DNA of 64,000 nt from DASQPA01 sp963757335 (GCA_963757335.1 CAVWRJ010000002.1:248001-312000), one strand, 5' to 3'; counted from the stretch's first letter, positions 26,375 through 33,877 are shown. Translations and numbers: made by a program. Notes: generated by a model from the letters alone, not told the origin.

Positions 26375-27277
26375 ATGAAGACCAGCGAAGGATTCGTTTT
26401 CGTCCGCCCCGGCCTCCACCTCTACTTCCGGGTCTTGGGGGAAGGCGAGGAGACGGTCGTCGTCCCCAACGCCAACTGGCTGGCCGAGCCGTTCCAGCCG
26501 CTCGCCCAAGGCCGCCGGCTGATCCTCTTCGATCCGCGGAGCCGCGGCCGGTCGAGCACGGTGACCGACCGCCGCCAGCTCTCGCTGGAGGAGGACGCCC
26601 GCGACCTCGAGGCGGTGCGGCGCTACTTCGGCCTCGAACGGATGTCGCTCCTCGGCTCCTCCTACCACGCCGCCATCACCGCCCTCTACGCGATCGAGAA
26701 CCCCGAGCGGGTGGAGCGGCTCCTCCTCGTCTGCCCGATCACCCCCCGCCAGCCGGGGGAGTGGGCGCAGGAGACCCCGGGCCCCGAGATCCTCGTCTAC
26801 CCGCCGGGGGTGCCGCGCCTGGAGGAGATGCGCCGGGAGGGGATCGACAAGAGCGACCCGGTCGCCTACTGCCGGGCCTGGTTCAACTACTTCCTCCTCC
26901 CCGCCCAACTCGGCGATCTGGACGCCGCGGCCCGCTTTCCGGTCGACGACGTGGCCTCCTTCCCCAACGAGTGGCCGAGCCACGCCTTGACCGTCTACTT
27001 CGAGCACATCATCCCCAAGATGCGGGCCTGGGACTTCAGGCCGCGCCTGGCGGGGCTCGACCTGCCGGTCCTGGTGATCCAGGGGACCGACGACCTGGTC
27101 CCCGTGGCGGCCTCCCGCGAGTGGGCCGCGAGCTGCCCCAACAGCCGCTTCCTCGCGATCGAGAGGACCGGCCACTACCCCTTCCTCGAACGCCCCCAGG
27201 AGTTCTTCCCGGCGGCGGACGCCTTCTTGCGGGGAGAGTGGCCGCTGCGGGCCGAAGTGGTGCGGCGCGCCGCTTGA
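26375..27277 (+). CDS. Alpha/beta hydrolase
   Basis: 300 aa, cytoplasmic. The nucleophile elbow reads LLGSSYHAAI (GxSxxA, with Ala/His replacing the usual second Gly). Acid Asp lies in IQGTDDLVPV and His in RTGHYPFLE. LFDPRSRGRSS is the usual cap-side motif. Family members include proline iminopeptidases and epoxide hydrolases; no specific activity can be assigned. Confidence 0.82.
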   Translation: MKTSEGFVFVRPGLHLYFRVLGEGEETVVVPNANWLAEPFQPLAQGRRLILFDPRSRGRSSTVTDRRQLSLEEDARDLEAVRRYFGLERMSLLGSSYHAAITALYAIENPERVERLLLVCPITPRQPGEWAQETPGPEILVYPPGVPRLEEMRREGIDKSDPVAYCRAWFNYFLLPAQLGDLDAAARFPVDDVASFPNEWPSHALTVYFEHIIPKMRAWDFRPRLAGLDLPVLVIQGTDDLVPVAASREWAASCPNSRFLAIERTGHYPFLERPQEFFPAADAFLRGEWPLRAEVVRRAA

Positions 27278-27312
27278 GGACTTGCGGCATGCCATAGGAT
27301 CTCTCCCCAGAG

Positions 27313-28053
27313 ATGACCGCAATCCGCCCCCTCCTGCTCGCCGCTTTCCTGGCGCTCCTCGCCTTTCCTGCCTTCGGACAGCCGGCCGGCGGCTCCTGCA
27401 CCCCGGCCCGGGGTCCGCTCGTCGAGTGCAGGCTCCGCTTCGAGGAGCACGACTATCCCTTCCACGTCTTCCTGCCGCCGACCTACGACGGCCACCATCC
27501 CGTGCCGGCCCTCCTCGTCCTGCACGGCGGGGGCGGCAACGGCCGGCAGTCGATCGCCGCCTTCAAGACCCTGGCGGAACAGAACGGCATCCTGTTGATC
27601 GCCCCGACCCTCCCCTCGGGCCCCGAGATCGAGCCCAAGGTGCCCGCTCTCTTCCGCGAGCTCCTCGACGCGGTGCGCCACCGGTGGACGGTCGACTCCC
27701 GCCGGATCTACCTCTTCGGTCACTCGGCCGGCGGCGTCTTCACCTTCGACGCCGCGATGCTCGACTCCGACCTCTTCGCTGCCGCCGCCGTCCACGCCGG
27801 GGTGATCGATCCCGAGTACGACTGGATCCTCAAACGGGCTCGACGCAAGACGCCGATCGCCCTCTACATCGGCGATGCCGACGCCTTCTTCTCTCTCGCC
27901 CGCGCCCGCCGCACCCGGGACGTTCTCCTCGCCGAGGGCTTCCCCCTCCATTACACAGAGCTGCCTCACCACGACCACAACTACGCCGCGGTCGCCGAGA
28001 TGGTGAACCGCGACGCCTGGAAGTTCCTCCAGCAGTACAGCCTCGCCGAATAA
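27313..28053 (+). CDS. Secreted esterase, PHB-depolymerase/feruloyl-esterase-like
   Basis: 246 aa. A signal peptide (LLLAAFLALLAFPAFG, cut near residue 23) leads to an alpha/beta hydrolase: LLVLHGGGGNGRQS, elbow FGHSAGGVFTFD, Asp in YIGDADAFF and His in HHDHNYAAV. It is the last ordinary gene before the repeat-rich island. The frame downstream of its stop runs open through the 21-bp repeat array, a property of the array and not evidence for an extended protein. Confidence 0.85.
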   Translation: MTAIRPLLLAAFLALLAFPAFGQPAGGSCTPARGPLVECRLRFEEHDYPFHVFLPPTYDGHHPVPALLVLHGGGGNGRQSIAAFKTLAEQNGILLIAPTLPSGPEIEPKVPALFRELLDAVRHRWTVDSRRIYLFGHSAGGVFTFDAAMLDSDLFAAAAVHAGVIDPEYDWILKRARRKTPIALYIGDADAFFSLARARRTRDVLLAEGFPLHYTELPHHDHNYAAVAEMVNRDAWKFLQQYSLAE

Positions 28054-28116
28054 AGGCCCGGGCGCCGCCCCCCCAACCTTCATCCCCCGGGCACCCGCGA
28101 GAGCTGCAAACGCGAC

Positions 28117-28388
28117 GAAAAACTCGTCCCACAACCCGAAAAACTCGACTTCCGCCTGGAGAAACTGAAATACCGAGCCGAAAACATCGAAACGCACCTG
28201 GAGAAACTGAAACAAGAGCCCGAAAAACGCCAAAATCGACCCGTGAAACTCGCAAATTGGTCCGCAAAACGCCAGATTGGCATCGAGAAACTCTCGCGCG
28301 ACCCGAAAAACGAGTTTATCGACGCGTGAGGGGACTTTATCGACTCGTGCGCCGCACTTCTCGACCCAAGAGGGGACTTTCTCGACCC
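28117..28388. repeat. Degenerate 21-bp tandem array 1, orientation flips near 28305
   Basis: Thirteen consecutive units starting at 28117, 28138, 28159, 28180, 28201, 28222, 28243, 28264, 28285, 28305, 28326, 28347 and 28368; all are 21 nt except one of 20 nt. The left nine carry GAAAAACTCG/GAGAAACTG near the unit start (inverse AGTTTCTC). From 28305 the units carry the opposite orientation, AGTTTATCGA and GACTTTATCGA. Divergence between units is high but the period is kept. Read in one + frame the left part gives heptads such as EKLDFRL, EKLKYRA, EKLKQEP, but no start codon or ribosome site precedes them. The rest of 28054-28545 holds no supported gene. Confidence 0.85.
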
Positions 28389-28545
28389 ACAAGGCTGCCG
28401 TTTCGGCACCCGGGCTCCCTTCGGCGCCTGCCGAATCTCGTCCCACGAAATCGCGACGCGCCTCGGCCAGTGCTGCTCGGCCAGTGCCAGCCGTTCGGGA
28501 ATGCACCTCTGCTCTACAATGCGGAGACTAGGAAAGGAGAAGACC

Positions 28546-28857
28546 ATGCTGACCGCCTTCCTGCTCGTCGCTTCCCTCGCCATCGGACCTACTCCCACCC
28601 CCGCCGTGACGCCACCCGCCCCCAGCCGCACGCAGGCCGTCGCGGAGGTTGGCGCTGGCCAGGACCCCGGCTTCCCGAGTTGGCTCGCTCTCGAAGAGGG
28701 TTTGCCGGCGACCGCCACGGCTTCGGGTCCCGGCTCCGCGCCGGCCGTCACTTGTGTCACCGCCTGCACGCAGTGCGCCGCGGTGCACCGGAGCTGCTGC
28801 TTCAACAATATGACGCAATGCTTCTACTGTGTGCCCTTCGGGGTCAAGTGCCTCTGA
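28546..28857 (+). CDS. Secreted Cys-rich small protein A (103 aa)
   Basis: Not a family I recognise. AAAGGAG with 6-7 nt spacing precedes the ATG, supporting translation. Residues 1-20 are a signal peptide (MLTAFLLVASLAIGPTPTPA). A Pro/Ala/Thr/Gly-rich linker follows, and then a C-terminal block of about 36 residues with eight Cys in the spacing C-x3-C-x2-C-x6-CC-x6-C-x2-C-x6-C and a final Leu. Disulphide bonding outside the cytoplasm is the simplest reading; a metal-binding or toxin-like peptide is possible. Its Cys pattern differs from the proteins at 29113 and 33041. A GTGCCAGCC repeat lies just upstream (28484-28492). Confidence 0.7.
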   Translation: MLTAFLLVASLAIGPTPTPAVTPPAPSRTQAVAEVGAGQDPGFPSWLALEEGLPATATASGPGSAPAVTCVTACTQCAAVHRSCCFNNMTQCFYCVPFGVKCL

Positions 28858-28909
28858 CCGCTCTCTAAAGGAAAGGTCGAACGAGAAGAGGGGCAACAGG
28901 ACCAGCGAT

Positions 28910-28971
28910 AGTGCCAGCCTCTTGGAGCGATAGTGCAGCGAGAGTGCCCAGCGAGAGTGCCAGCCTCTTGG
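28910..28971 (+). repeat. Pair of AGTGCCAGCCTCTTGG repeats
   Basis: Two exact 16-nt copies, 28910-28925 and 28956-28971, 46 bp apart, between Cys-rich genes A and B. Their core GTGCCAGCC also occurs at 28484, 29502, 29543 and 32360 (+) and, inverted, at 30847 and 33389. A longer form, GTGCCAGCCGTTCGGGAA, is shared by 28484-28501 and 29543-29560. Every copy I found lies outside genes in the 28-34 kb island. Confidence 0.7.
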
Positions 28972-29112
28972 CGAGATCCTGCTTGCGAGGGCTGCCCAGC
29001 AGCCCGTCCTCCGGAACCCCTCTCCCTGCACTCTGCTTTATGGAGGCTACGGCGATGCCGGATTGGCCGGCCACCGACGTTTCCCTTCTGACGGCCTCCA
29101 AGGAGGAAGACG

Positions 29113-29436
29113 ATGAAGCGTATCCTGCTCCTCTGTACCGTGCTCCTCTCGCTCCTCGGCGCGGGCGCGCTCCTTGCCGCATCCGCCGCTCCGGCCCCGC
29201 AGACCGCCGACGTAGAGCAACTCCGCCAGGCGATCTTCCAGCCGGCCCCGGCCGCAGCCCTGAGTCCCCTCGCCGAGGCGCTCCCCGCGTTCGTCAGCCA
29301 GTGCGAGCCGCCGACCCGGTTCGTCTGCGTCAACAAGCAGTGCCAGTGCGGCGTTCAGTGTGGCAGCTGCGGCATTGCGAGCTTCACCTGTGACCCGAAC
29401 ACGGGCGCGTCCAACTGCAAGTGCAAGACCTGCTGA
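29113..29436 (+). CDS. Secreted Cys-rich small protein B (107 aa), 10-Cys motif
   Basis: Not a family I recognise. AAGGAGG with 6 nt spacing precedes the ATG. Signal peptide at residues 1-26 (LLLCTVLLSLLGAGALLAASA). A linker of about 35 residues (VEQLRQAIFQPAP) follows, resembling a leader. The C-terminal 45 residues have Cys spacing C-x7-C-x4-C-x-C-x3-C-x2-C-x6-C-x8-C-x-C-x2-C and end at the last Cys. The same pattern, with the terminal NCKCKTC/TCKCKTC, is in the peptide at 33041. No radical-SAM, cyclodehydratase or lanthipeptide enzyme is near, so a disulphide- or metal-bound secreted peptide is likelier than a RiPP. A 29450-29477 hairpin follows. Confidence 0.75.
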   Translation: MKRILLLCTVLLSLLGAGALLAASAAPAPQTADVEQLRQAIFQPAPAAALSPLAEALPAFVSQCEPPTRFVCVNKQCQCGVQCGSCGIASFTCDPNTGASNCKCKTC

Positions 29437-29449
29437 AGAAAAGCTGGAA

Positions 29450-29477
29450 CGTCCCCGCGGTCCCGGCCGCGGGGACG
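29450..29477 (+). terminator. GC-rich hairpin after Cys-rich gene B
   Basis: Perfect 11-bp stem CGTCCCCGCGG / CCGCGGGGACG with a 6-nt loop, 13 nt after the stop. There is no T run. The right arm plus the following GTCAG recurs after the gene at 30946 (32220-32235) and after the peptide at 33041 (33263-33278), so it belongs to a repeated 3' cassette as much as to a terminator. Confidence 0.55.
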
Positions 29478-29622
29478 TCAGAGCGGAAGGTCCCGGCCAC
29501 GGTGCCAGCCGTTCTGCAGTTCTGCCGCAGGGCCCAGCCACGGTGCCAGCCGTTCGGGAAATTCGGTAAGTCTTTTACTCCTCGCTCTTAGGGCAGCCCT
29601 CCGCCGCCGGTAGAAGAAAGTT

Positions 29623-29649
29623 CGAGATTCCCTGCAAGATCTCCGGGCT
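29623..29649 (-). repeat. REP-like 27-bp repeat, inverted copy next to the transposase
   Basis: The inverse of this segment matches 32237-32263 and 33278-33304 with one mismatch (CCGGAGATCTT-K-CAGGGAATCT). Each copy can fold through GAGAT/ATCTC arms. This copy lies 19 nt before the RAYT start codon, and the other two are 1.6-2.7 kb beyond its stop in the opposite orientation, as expected for REP elements mobilised by the adjacent enzyme. Confidence 0.65.
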
Positions 29650-29668
29650 TTTTACGTCCTTCCCCACC

Positions 29669-30598
29669 ATGGGACGACGCCTACGCTATCTACCCCCCGA
29701 GGGGAGCGGTCTTGTCGAGGTCACCTGCCGGACTCTCCAAGGCCGCTTTCTCCTCACCCCTAGCACGGAGCTCAACGAGGTCGTCCTCGGCGCCCTCGGA
29801 CGGGCGCAGGAGCTCTACCCGGTCGGTATCTGCGCTTTCGCCTTTGCTTCCAATCACTTCCACCTCCTGCTCCGGGTGGAGTCCACCCACCGCATGGCTC
29901 AGTTCATGGGGCACTTCAACTCGAACCTCGCCCGGGAGGCCGGCCGACTCGCCCACTGGCGCGAGAAGTTCTGGGGCCGGCGCTACCAGGCCATTCCGGT
30001 CAGCGAGGAGGAGGTGGCCCAGGGCGAGCGGCTACGCTACATCCTGGCGCACGGCTGTAAGGAGGGGCTGGTCGAGCGTCTGCGAGACTGGCCCGGGGTC
30101 TCCGCCGTCCGCGCTCTCGTGGCGGAGGAACCCCTCCAAGGGTACTGGTTTGACCGCACTCGGGAGCACGCCGACAGGCGCCGGGGCCGCGCCTTCGAGC
30201 GTCTGAGCCATGCGACTCCGTACACGGTACACCTCGAGCCGCTCCCCTGCTGGGAGCACCTTTCGAGAGACGAGTACCAGCGGCGCATCGCGGAGATCGT
30301 CGACGACATCGAAAGCCAGGCCGCCCTCAGGCGCCAACTCAACGATCTTTCCGCTTCCGCCAAAGGCCCAGAAGCTATCCAGACTCAGGAGCCTCACGAG
30401 GCACCGGAAAAGCTGAAGAAGTCCCCCGCGCCACTGTTTCACGCGGCGAGCCGGAAAGTTCGGCGAGAGCTCTACGAAGCCTACAAACAATTCGTTGCGG
30501 CATTTCAAGATGCCGCCGAGAGGCTCCGGGCCGGCGAGCCCGACGTCCTTTTCCCCGCGGGGTGCTTCCCTCCCGCCTTACCGTGGGTGAGCGGGTAA
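29669..30598 (+). CDS. REP-associated tyrosine transposase (RAYT, IS200/IS605 Y1 family)
   Basis: 309 aa. The HUH motif is in FASNHFHLLLRV, and the probable catalytic Tyr is in FWGRRYQAIPVS. GLVEVTCRTLQGRFLLTP at the start and YILAHGCKEGLV are typical of TnpA_REP proteins. The C-terminal 120 residues (HLEPLPCWEHLSRDEY and beyond) are longer than in IS200 TnpA, again as in RAYTs. It has no accompanying TnpB. RAYTs cut single-stranded REP hairpins; the matching 27-bp repeats nearby are candidate substrates. The frame is intact. Confidence 0.85.
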   Translation: MGRRLRYLPPEGSGLVEVTCRTLQGRFLLTPSTELNEVVLGALGRAQELYPVGICAFAFASNHFHLLLRVESTHRMAQFMGHFNSNLAREAGRLAHWREKFWGRRYQAIPVSEEEVAQGERLRYILAHGCKEGLVERLRDWPGVSAVRALVAEEPLQGYWFDRTREHADRRRGRAFERLSHATPYTVHLEPLPCWEHLSRDEYQRRIAEIVDDIESQAALRRQLNDLSASAKGPEAIQTQEPHEAPEKLKKSPAPLFHAASRKVRRELYEAYKQFVAAFQDAAERLRAGEPDVLFPAGCFPPALPWVSG

Positions 30599-30945
30599 AG
30601 GCGACACAGCTCGATCGCCTCGACCGAGTCTTTGGTACCTCTCGCGATCGAGGGGTGGGTAGAGGTCTGCCCTCTATGTACCGTTGAGAAGGTCGAGCCG
30701 ATCCAAGGACGCCCTCCGCAGGCTCGATTCGAGCCTCTTCAGCGGCCGCTCCGCCTAGAAAAGCAGGGAAGACAAGCCGGAAGACAAGCCAGCGAGAGAG
30801 CTCAGGAGGGCTTGGCCGTCTCCGCCGCCACCGAAGCTTCCCTATCGGCTGGCACTTATCGGCACTTATCGGGGGCACTTATCGGCCCTCGTGGCCGAGC
30901 GGGACCGGGGGCCTTCCTCGGAGCCCCCCGTGCTACGCTTCCGGC
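30599..30945. other. 347-nt non-coding stretch with a 27-bp exact repeat and ACTTATCGG copies
   Basis: No gene is supported here. Segment 30836-30862 is identical to 33378-33404 (27/27; core CCCTATCGGCTGGCACTTAT). It is followed by two more copies of GCACTTATCGG (30863-30885 region), which resemble the ACTTTATCGA units of the 21-bp arrays. A TACGCT box (30934-30939) sits 6 nt before the next start codon. Confidence 0.6.
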
Positions 30946-32211
30946 ATGCCCCTCTCTGTTCCCGCGGCGATCCTCTGGGGCGCCGCGTTCGCTCTCGCGG
31001 CGACGCCCGGCGTCCGGCCGGCCGACCCTTCCGGAGCCAAGAGCTGCAAAGTCGAGCAAATGCGCCCCGAGCAGGGCGAGCGCCGCGCCCGGTTCATCGG
31101 CTGGCTCAAGACCCATCGAGCGAAGGCCGACTGGCCGGACGAGACGGACTTCGAGGGCCCCGAGCCGCGGATCGATAACTACCTCCTCCACATCGTCGAC
31201 ATCGACAACGACGGCCGGGATGAGTACGTTCTGAGCGACGTCGGGGGCACCGCGAACATCCTGGCGTTCTCGGTGTTCCGTCCCTCGGGCGACGGCTGGA
31301 CGCCGGAGGAAACACCCTTCGAGCCGGCGATTCGGGAGTGGGCCGAAGTGCGGCCTCGGGGATTGCAACTCTTCGTGCGGTTCTGCGGCAAGACCTACGT
31401 CAACCTGCTTGGCGGACAGGGCCCCAATTACTTCCGGGACACCCAGGTCTGGGAGGGCAGCGAGGTGCGGCCGGTCTGCGACGCCCCTTGGCTCAAGGAG
31501 CAGCGGCGTTACTTCCAGAGCCTCTTCGACCACAAGCTCTACGACGAGGCCTACGCTTTCCTGGCCGGGGCCAGGAACTCCTGCAAGGCGGCCGAGGATC
31601 GGGAGACGCTGCTCTGGATGGAGAGCGACCTCGCCCTCACGGGCTTCAAGATGGGCACCTATGACACCTGTCTGGGGCACGTCGCCGCCGCCCGGAAGAG
31701 CCCGGGCTTCGCGAGCGCCGGCAAGAGCCTGCGCCAGGCGCTCGCGGCGAACGCGACCCTCTGCGGCAAGGCCAAGGCGAAGGGGCCGAGCTTCGATTAC
31801 GACTTCTCCTGGCTCCGCGAGTTCGGCCAAGATTCCGACACGGAGAACGTCCTCGACCCCCGGTTCAACGGCCTGCTGTCGGCCGTGGCCCCCGACCGCC
31901 GCCTGGAAGACGGCGAGTTCTTCCGCGATGTCTTGAAGCTCGGAGTGTGGGTGGCCGAGCCGACCCGGTGGATCGGCAAGCGGTACGTCCTCCTCTCCGG
32001 CTGGGAGCCCCACAACCCCGGCAACCGCGGCTTCATCTGGATCGACATGGTCACCAGGCGGAGTATCGTCGGAAATAACCAGGTGATGGGCTCGAAGACC
32101 TTCCGTTTCGCGAGCGTGCCCCACGAGTTCTGGGATCAGCTGGGTTGGCACGGAATGCATGTGAAGTACCTGGAACCCGGCGGAGAGTGGAGAGAGATCG
32201 AGACGCCGTGA
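30946..32211 (+). CDS. Secreted protein of unknown function, 421 aa
   Basis: Unrecognised. A signal peptide (VPAAILWGAAFALAATPG, cut near residue 22) is followed by a soluble protein. Residues 75-110 contain LLHIVDIDNDGRDEYVLSDVGG, whose DIDNDGRDEY is an FG-GAP/EF-hand-like calcium loop. A helical middle (SLFDHKLYDEAYAFLAGARNSC; TYDTCLGHVAAARKS) could be TPR-like, and a beta-rich C-terminus holds GKRYVLLSGWEPHNPGNRGF. Seven to eight Cys are spread through it. It has a leaderless-type TACGCT box and no ribosome site. It sits between the transposase and an outer-membrane barrel. Confidence 0.7.
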   Translation: MPLSVPAAILWGAAFALAATPGVRPADPSGAKSCKVEQMRPEQGERRARFIGWLKTHRAKADWPDETDFEGPEPRIDNYLLHIVDIDNDGRDEYVLSDVGGTANILAFSVFRPSGDGWTPEETPFEPAIREWAEVRPRGLQLFVRFCGKTYVNLLGGQGPNYFRDTQVWEGSEVRPVCDAPWLKEQRRYFQSLFDHKLYDEAYAFLAGARNSCKAAEDRETLLWMESDLALTGFKMGTYDTCLGHVAAARKSPGFASAGKSLRQALAANATLCGKAKAKGPSFDYDFSWLREFGQDSDTENVLDPRFNGLLSAVAPDRRLEDGEFFRDVLKLGVWVAEPTRWIGKRYVLLSGWEPHNPGNRGFIWIDMVTRRSIVGNNQVMGSKTFRFASVPHEFWDQLGWHGMHVKYLEPGGEWREIETP

Positions 32212-32236
32212 GGCGTCCGGGCCGCGGGGACGTCAG

Positions 32237-32263
32237 AGCCCGGAGATCTTTCAGGGAATCTCG
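32237..32263 (+). repeat. REP-like 27-bp repeat, copy 2 (within a longer shared 3' segment)
   Basis: Part of a segment (about 32219-32330) matching about 33263-33370 at roughly 85%, from GGGCCGCGGGGACGTCAG through CTGCGACSACCGCCACCCTG. Both copies directly follow a gene of the island. Coordinates of the core repeat are given; the outer limits are approximate. Confidence 0.65.
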
Positions 32264-32385
32264 AAATTTCTCTCGACCGTGACCTCCTGCCTGCGACGAC
32301 CGCCACCCTGCCCTGCACAAGCCCAGGCCCGGCTGAGGTGCTGGCTGGGTGCTGGCTGGGTGCCAGCCGTAAAGAGGAGGAAGCG

Positions 32386-33024
32386 ATGGCTCTCGAGTTT
32401 TCTTGCAGAAGTGCTCTGTCCATTTTCCTGGGGGCCTCGCTGGCCGGCGCGGTCGCGGTACGGGCCGAGGTGCCGCGCCTGACTCTGCACGTCTTGGGCA
32501 CGCAGGAGGTCCAAGCAACAGCCACCGCCACGGTTACGATCACCCCGACGCAATCTCGTGAAGTCAACCTCGTCGAGCAGCGGCATTGGTTTGGAGTGGA
32601 CCTCGACCTGCGGCTGGTCCCGCTGTTCAGTCTCGACCTCGGCGCATCCCAGGGGAGCCTCAGGGAGATCCGCTTCGACTCGAGCCAGGGTATCACCCAC
32701 ACGAGCACCGGGAGCGCCCCCCTGCGCCACCTTACCCTGAGCGCCCTCTATCACCCGATCCGCGCCAGCTCCGGCCGCCGGGTGGATCTCTATCTCGGCC
32801 CCTCCGTGGGCATGGCCTACTACTCCCGTGTCTTCGCTAAGAGCGAGAGCGAGCCTGCCTATGGCGGTAAGCTGGGCTTCGACGTCCGCCTAGGCGAATC
32901 CAACTGGCTCTTCACAGGTGAGGCGAGTCTTCTGAAGAGCCGCATCCAGATCCTCCCTGGCGCGTCCGACAGCACCTTGGAATACGACCGATTGTTCGCC
33001 GTCGGCCTCGGCTACCACTGGTAG
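32386..33024 (+). CDS. Outer-membrane beta-barrel protein, 212 aa
   Basis: AGAGGAGG with 6 nt spacing precedes the ATG. Signal peptide at 1-27 (ALSIFLGASLAGAVAVRAE). The body alternates polar and hydrophobic residues in strands ending in aromatic residues (LTLSALYHPIR, VDLYLGPSVGMAYYS, KLGFDVRLG) and ends with FAVGLGYHW, the terminal-aromatic signal for BAM insertion. The small size suggests an 8-strand barrel. The protein at 33041 starts 16 nt after its stop. Confidence 0.78.
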   Translation: MALEFSCRSALSIFLGASLAGAVAVRAEVPRLTLHVLGTQEVQATATATVTITPTQSREVNLVEQRHWFGVDLDLRLVPLFSLDLGASQGSLREIRFDSSQGITHTSTGSAPLRHLTLSALYHPIRASSGRRVDLYLGPSVGMAYYSRVFAKSESEPAYGGKLGFDVRLGESNWLFTGEASLLKSRIQILPGASDSTLEYDRLFAVGLGYHW

Positions 33025-33040
33025 GGGCGCCACCCCCGAG

Positions 33041-33226
33041 ATGTGCCAGGCGAACGGTGAGCAGGCCGGCGCCCTCCCCATGCTCCGCACGTGCGTGCCG
33101 ACCAACGATCCCTGCATCGACGCGCAGTGCAACTGCAGCGCCCGCTGCACCTTCTGCGGCGGGATCGGCGCCTTCACCTGCAACGAGAGCACCGGGGCCT
33201 CGACCTGCAAATGCAAGACCTGCTGA
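33041..33226 (+). CDS. Cys-rich small protein C (61 aa), same 10-Cys motif as protein B, no signal peptide
   Basis: The C-terminal 46 residues have spacing C-x6-C-x4-C-x-C-x3-C-x2-C-x7-C-x8-C-x-C-x2-C, matching protein B except for one residue in two loops, with shared AFTC/SFTC, TGAS and CKCKTC ends. Unlike B it lacks a signal peptide and a good ribosome site; the ATG is 16 nt after the barrel gene. It may be a 5'-truncated duplicate, a coupled gene, or a misjudged start. It is followed by the same GC-rich hairpin and REP-like cassette as the genes upstream. Confidence 0.55.
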   Translation: MCQANGEQAGALPMLRTCVPTNDPCIDAQCNCSARCTFCGGIGAFTCNESTGASTCKCKTC

Positions 33227-33277
33227 AGAGAGGCTGAAACGACCCGCGGTCCCGGCCGGCCGGGCCGCGGGGACGTC

Positions 33278-33304
33278 AGCCCGGAGATCTTTCAGGGAAT
33301 CTCG
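33278..33304 (+). repeat. REP-like 27-bp repeat, copy 3
   Basis: Third copy of the element at 29623 and 32237, same orientation as copy 2, lying 52 nt after the stop of Cys-rich gene C and about 100 nt before array 2. Confidence 0.65.
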
Positions 33305-33406
33305 AATTTCTCTAGACCCTGCCATCTTGCCTGCGACCACCGCCACCCTGCCCGGCACCAGCCCAAGCCCCAGTGGAGCTTCCCTATCGGCTGGCACTTA
33401 TCGGAC

Positions 33407-33877
33407 CCTAAAGCTCCTCGGACGGTCCCTAAAGGTCCTCAGACGGTCCCTAAAGCTCCTCGGACTGTCCCTAAAGGTCTTCGGATCGTCCCTAAAGTTC
33501 CTCAGACTGCCCCTAAAGCTCCTCAGACCCTCCCTAAAGGTCCTCGGACCGTCCCTAAAGGTCCTCAGACCCTCCCTAAAGCTCCTCGGACTGTCCCTAA
33601 ACCTTCTCGGATCGTCCCTAAAGCTCCTCGAAACGCCTCTAAACCCCTTTCGGGTGCCCGTGATTTAGTTTTTCCTGGGTCCTTTTGAGTTTAGCGGCCG
33701 CGTGTTTCAGTTTTGAGAGGAGGAAAAGTAGTTTGGAGGCCGGGTATTTCAGTTTAGGGAGGGGCTGAAACAGTTTAGCGGCCGCGGATTACAGTTTATC
33801 GAGGGACCTTTGGAGTTTCGAGAGGCTTTTTTCGACTTTAGAGGGACTTCTTCGGAGTTTGGAGGCGTTTCGGCCTG
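33407..33877. repeat. Degenerate 21-bp tandem array 2, two opposed half-arrays
   Basis: Left half 33407-33658: twelve 21-nt units beginning CCTAAA (for example CCTAAAGCTCCTCGGACGGT). Right half 33668-33877: ten 21-nt units beginning GTTT (for example GTTTAGGGAGGGGCTGAAAC). Read on the opposite strand the left units become (G/C)TTTAGG-type, so the two halves are the same family facing opposite ways around 33659-33667. No unit length deviates from 21 nt over 22 units. Frames stay open because 21 is a multiple of 3 (SLKLLGR heptads), but no start is supported. With 33227-33406 (repeats above) this fills the gene gap to 33940. Confidence 0.88.

Noticed and set aside
28910..29112. Possible small genes between Cys-rich genes A and B
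   Set aside because: Open frames there have no ribosome site and overlap the repeat pair.
33057..33668. 203-codon frame with Leu-rich heptads (SLKLLGR)
   Set aside because: Its N-part is an out-of-frame shadow of Cys-rich gene C, and the heptads follow from the 21-nt repeat, which keeps any frame open.
33407..33877. CRISPR array
   Set aside because: Units are contiguous with no spacers, are degenerate, and change orientation; no cas genes.
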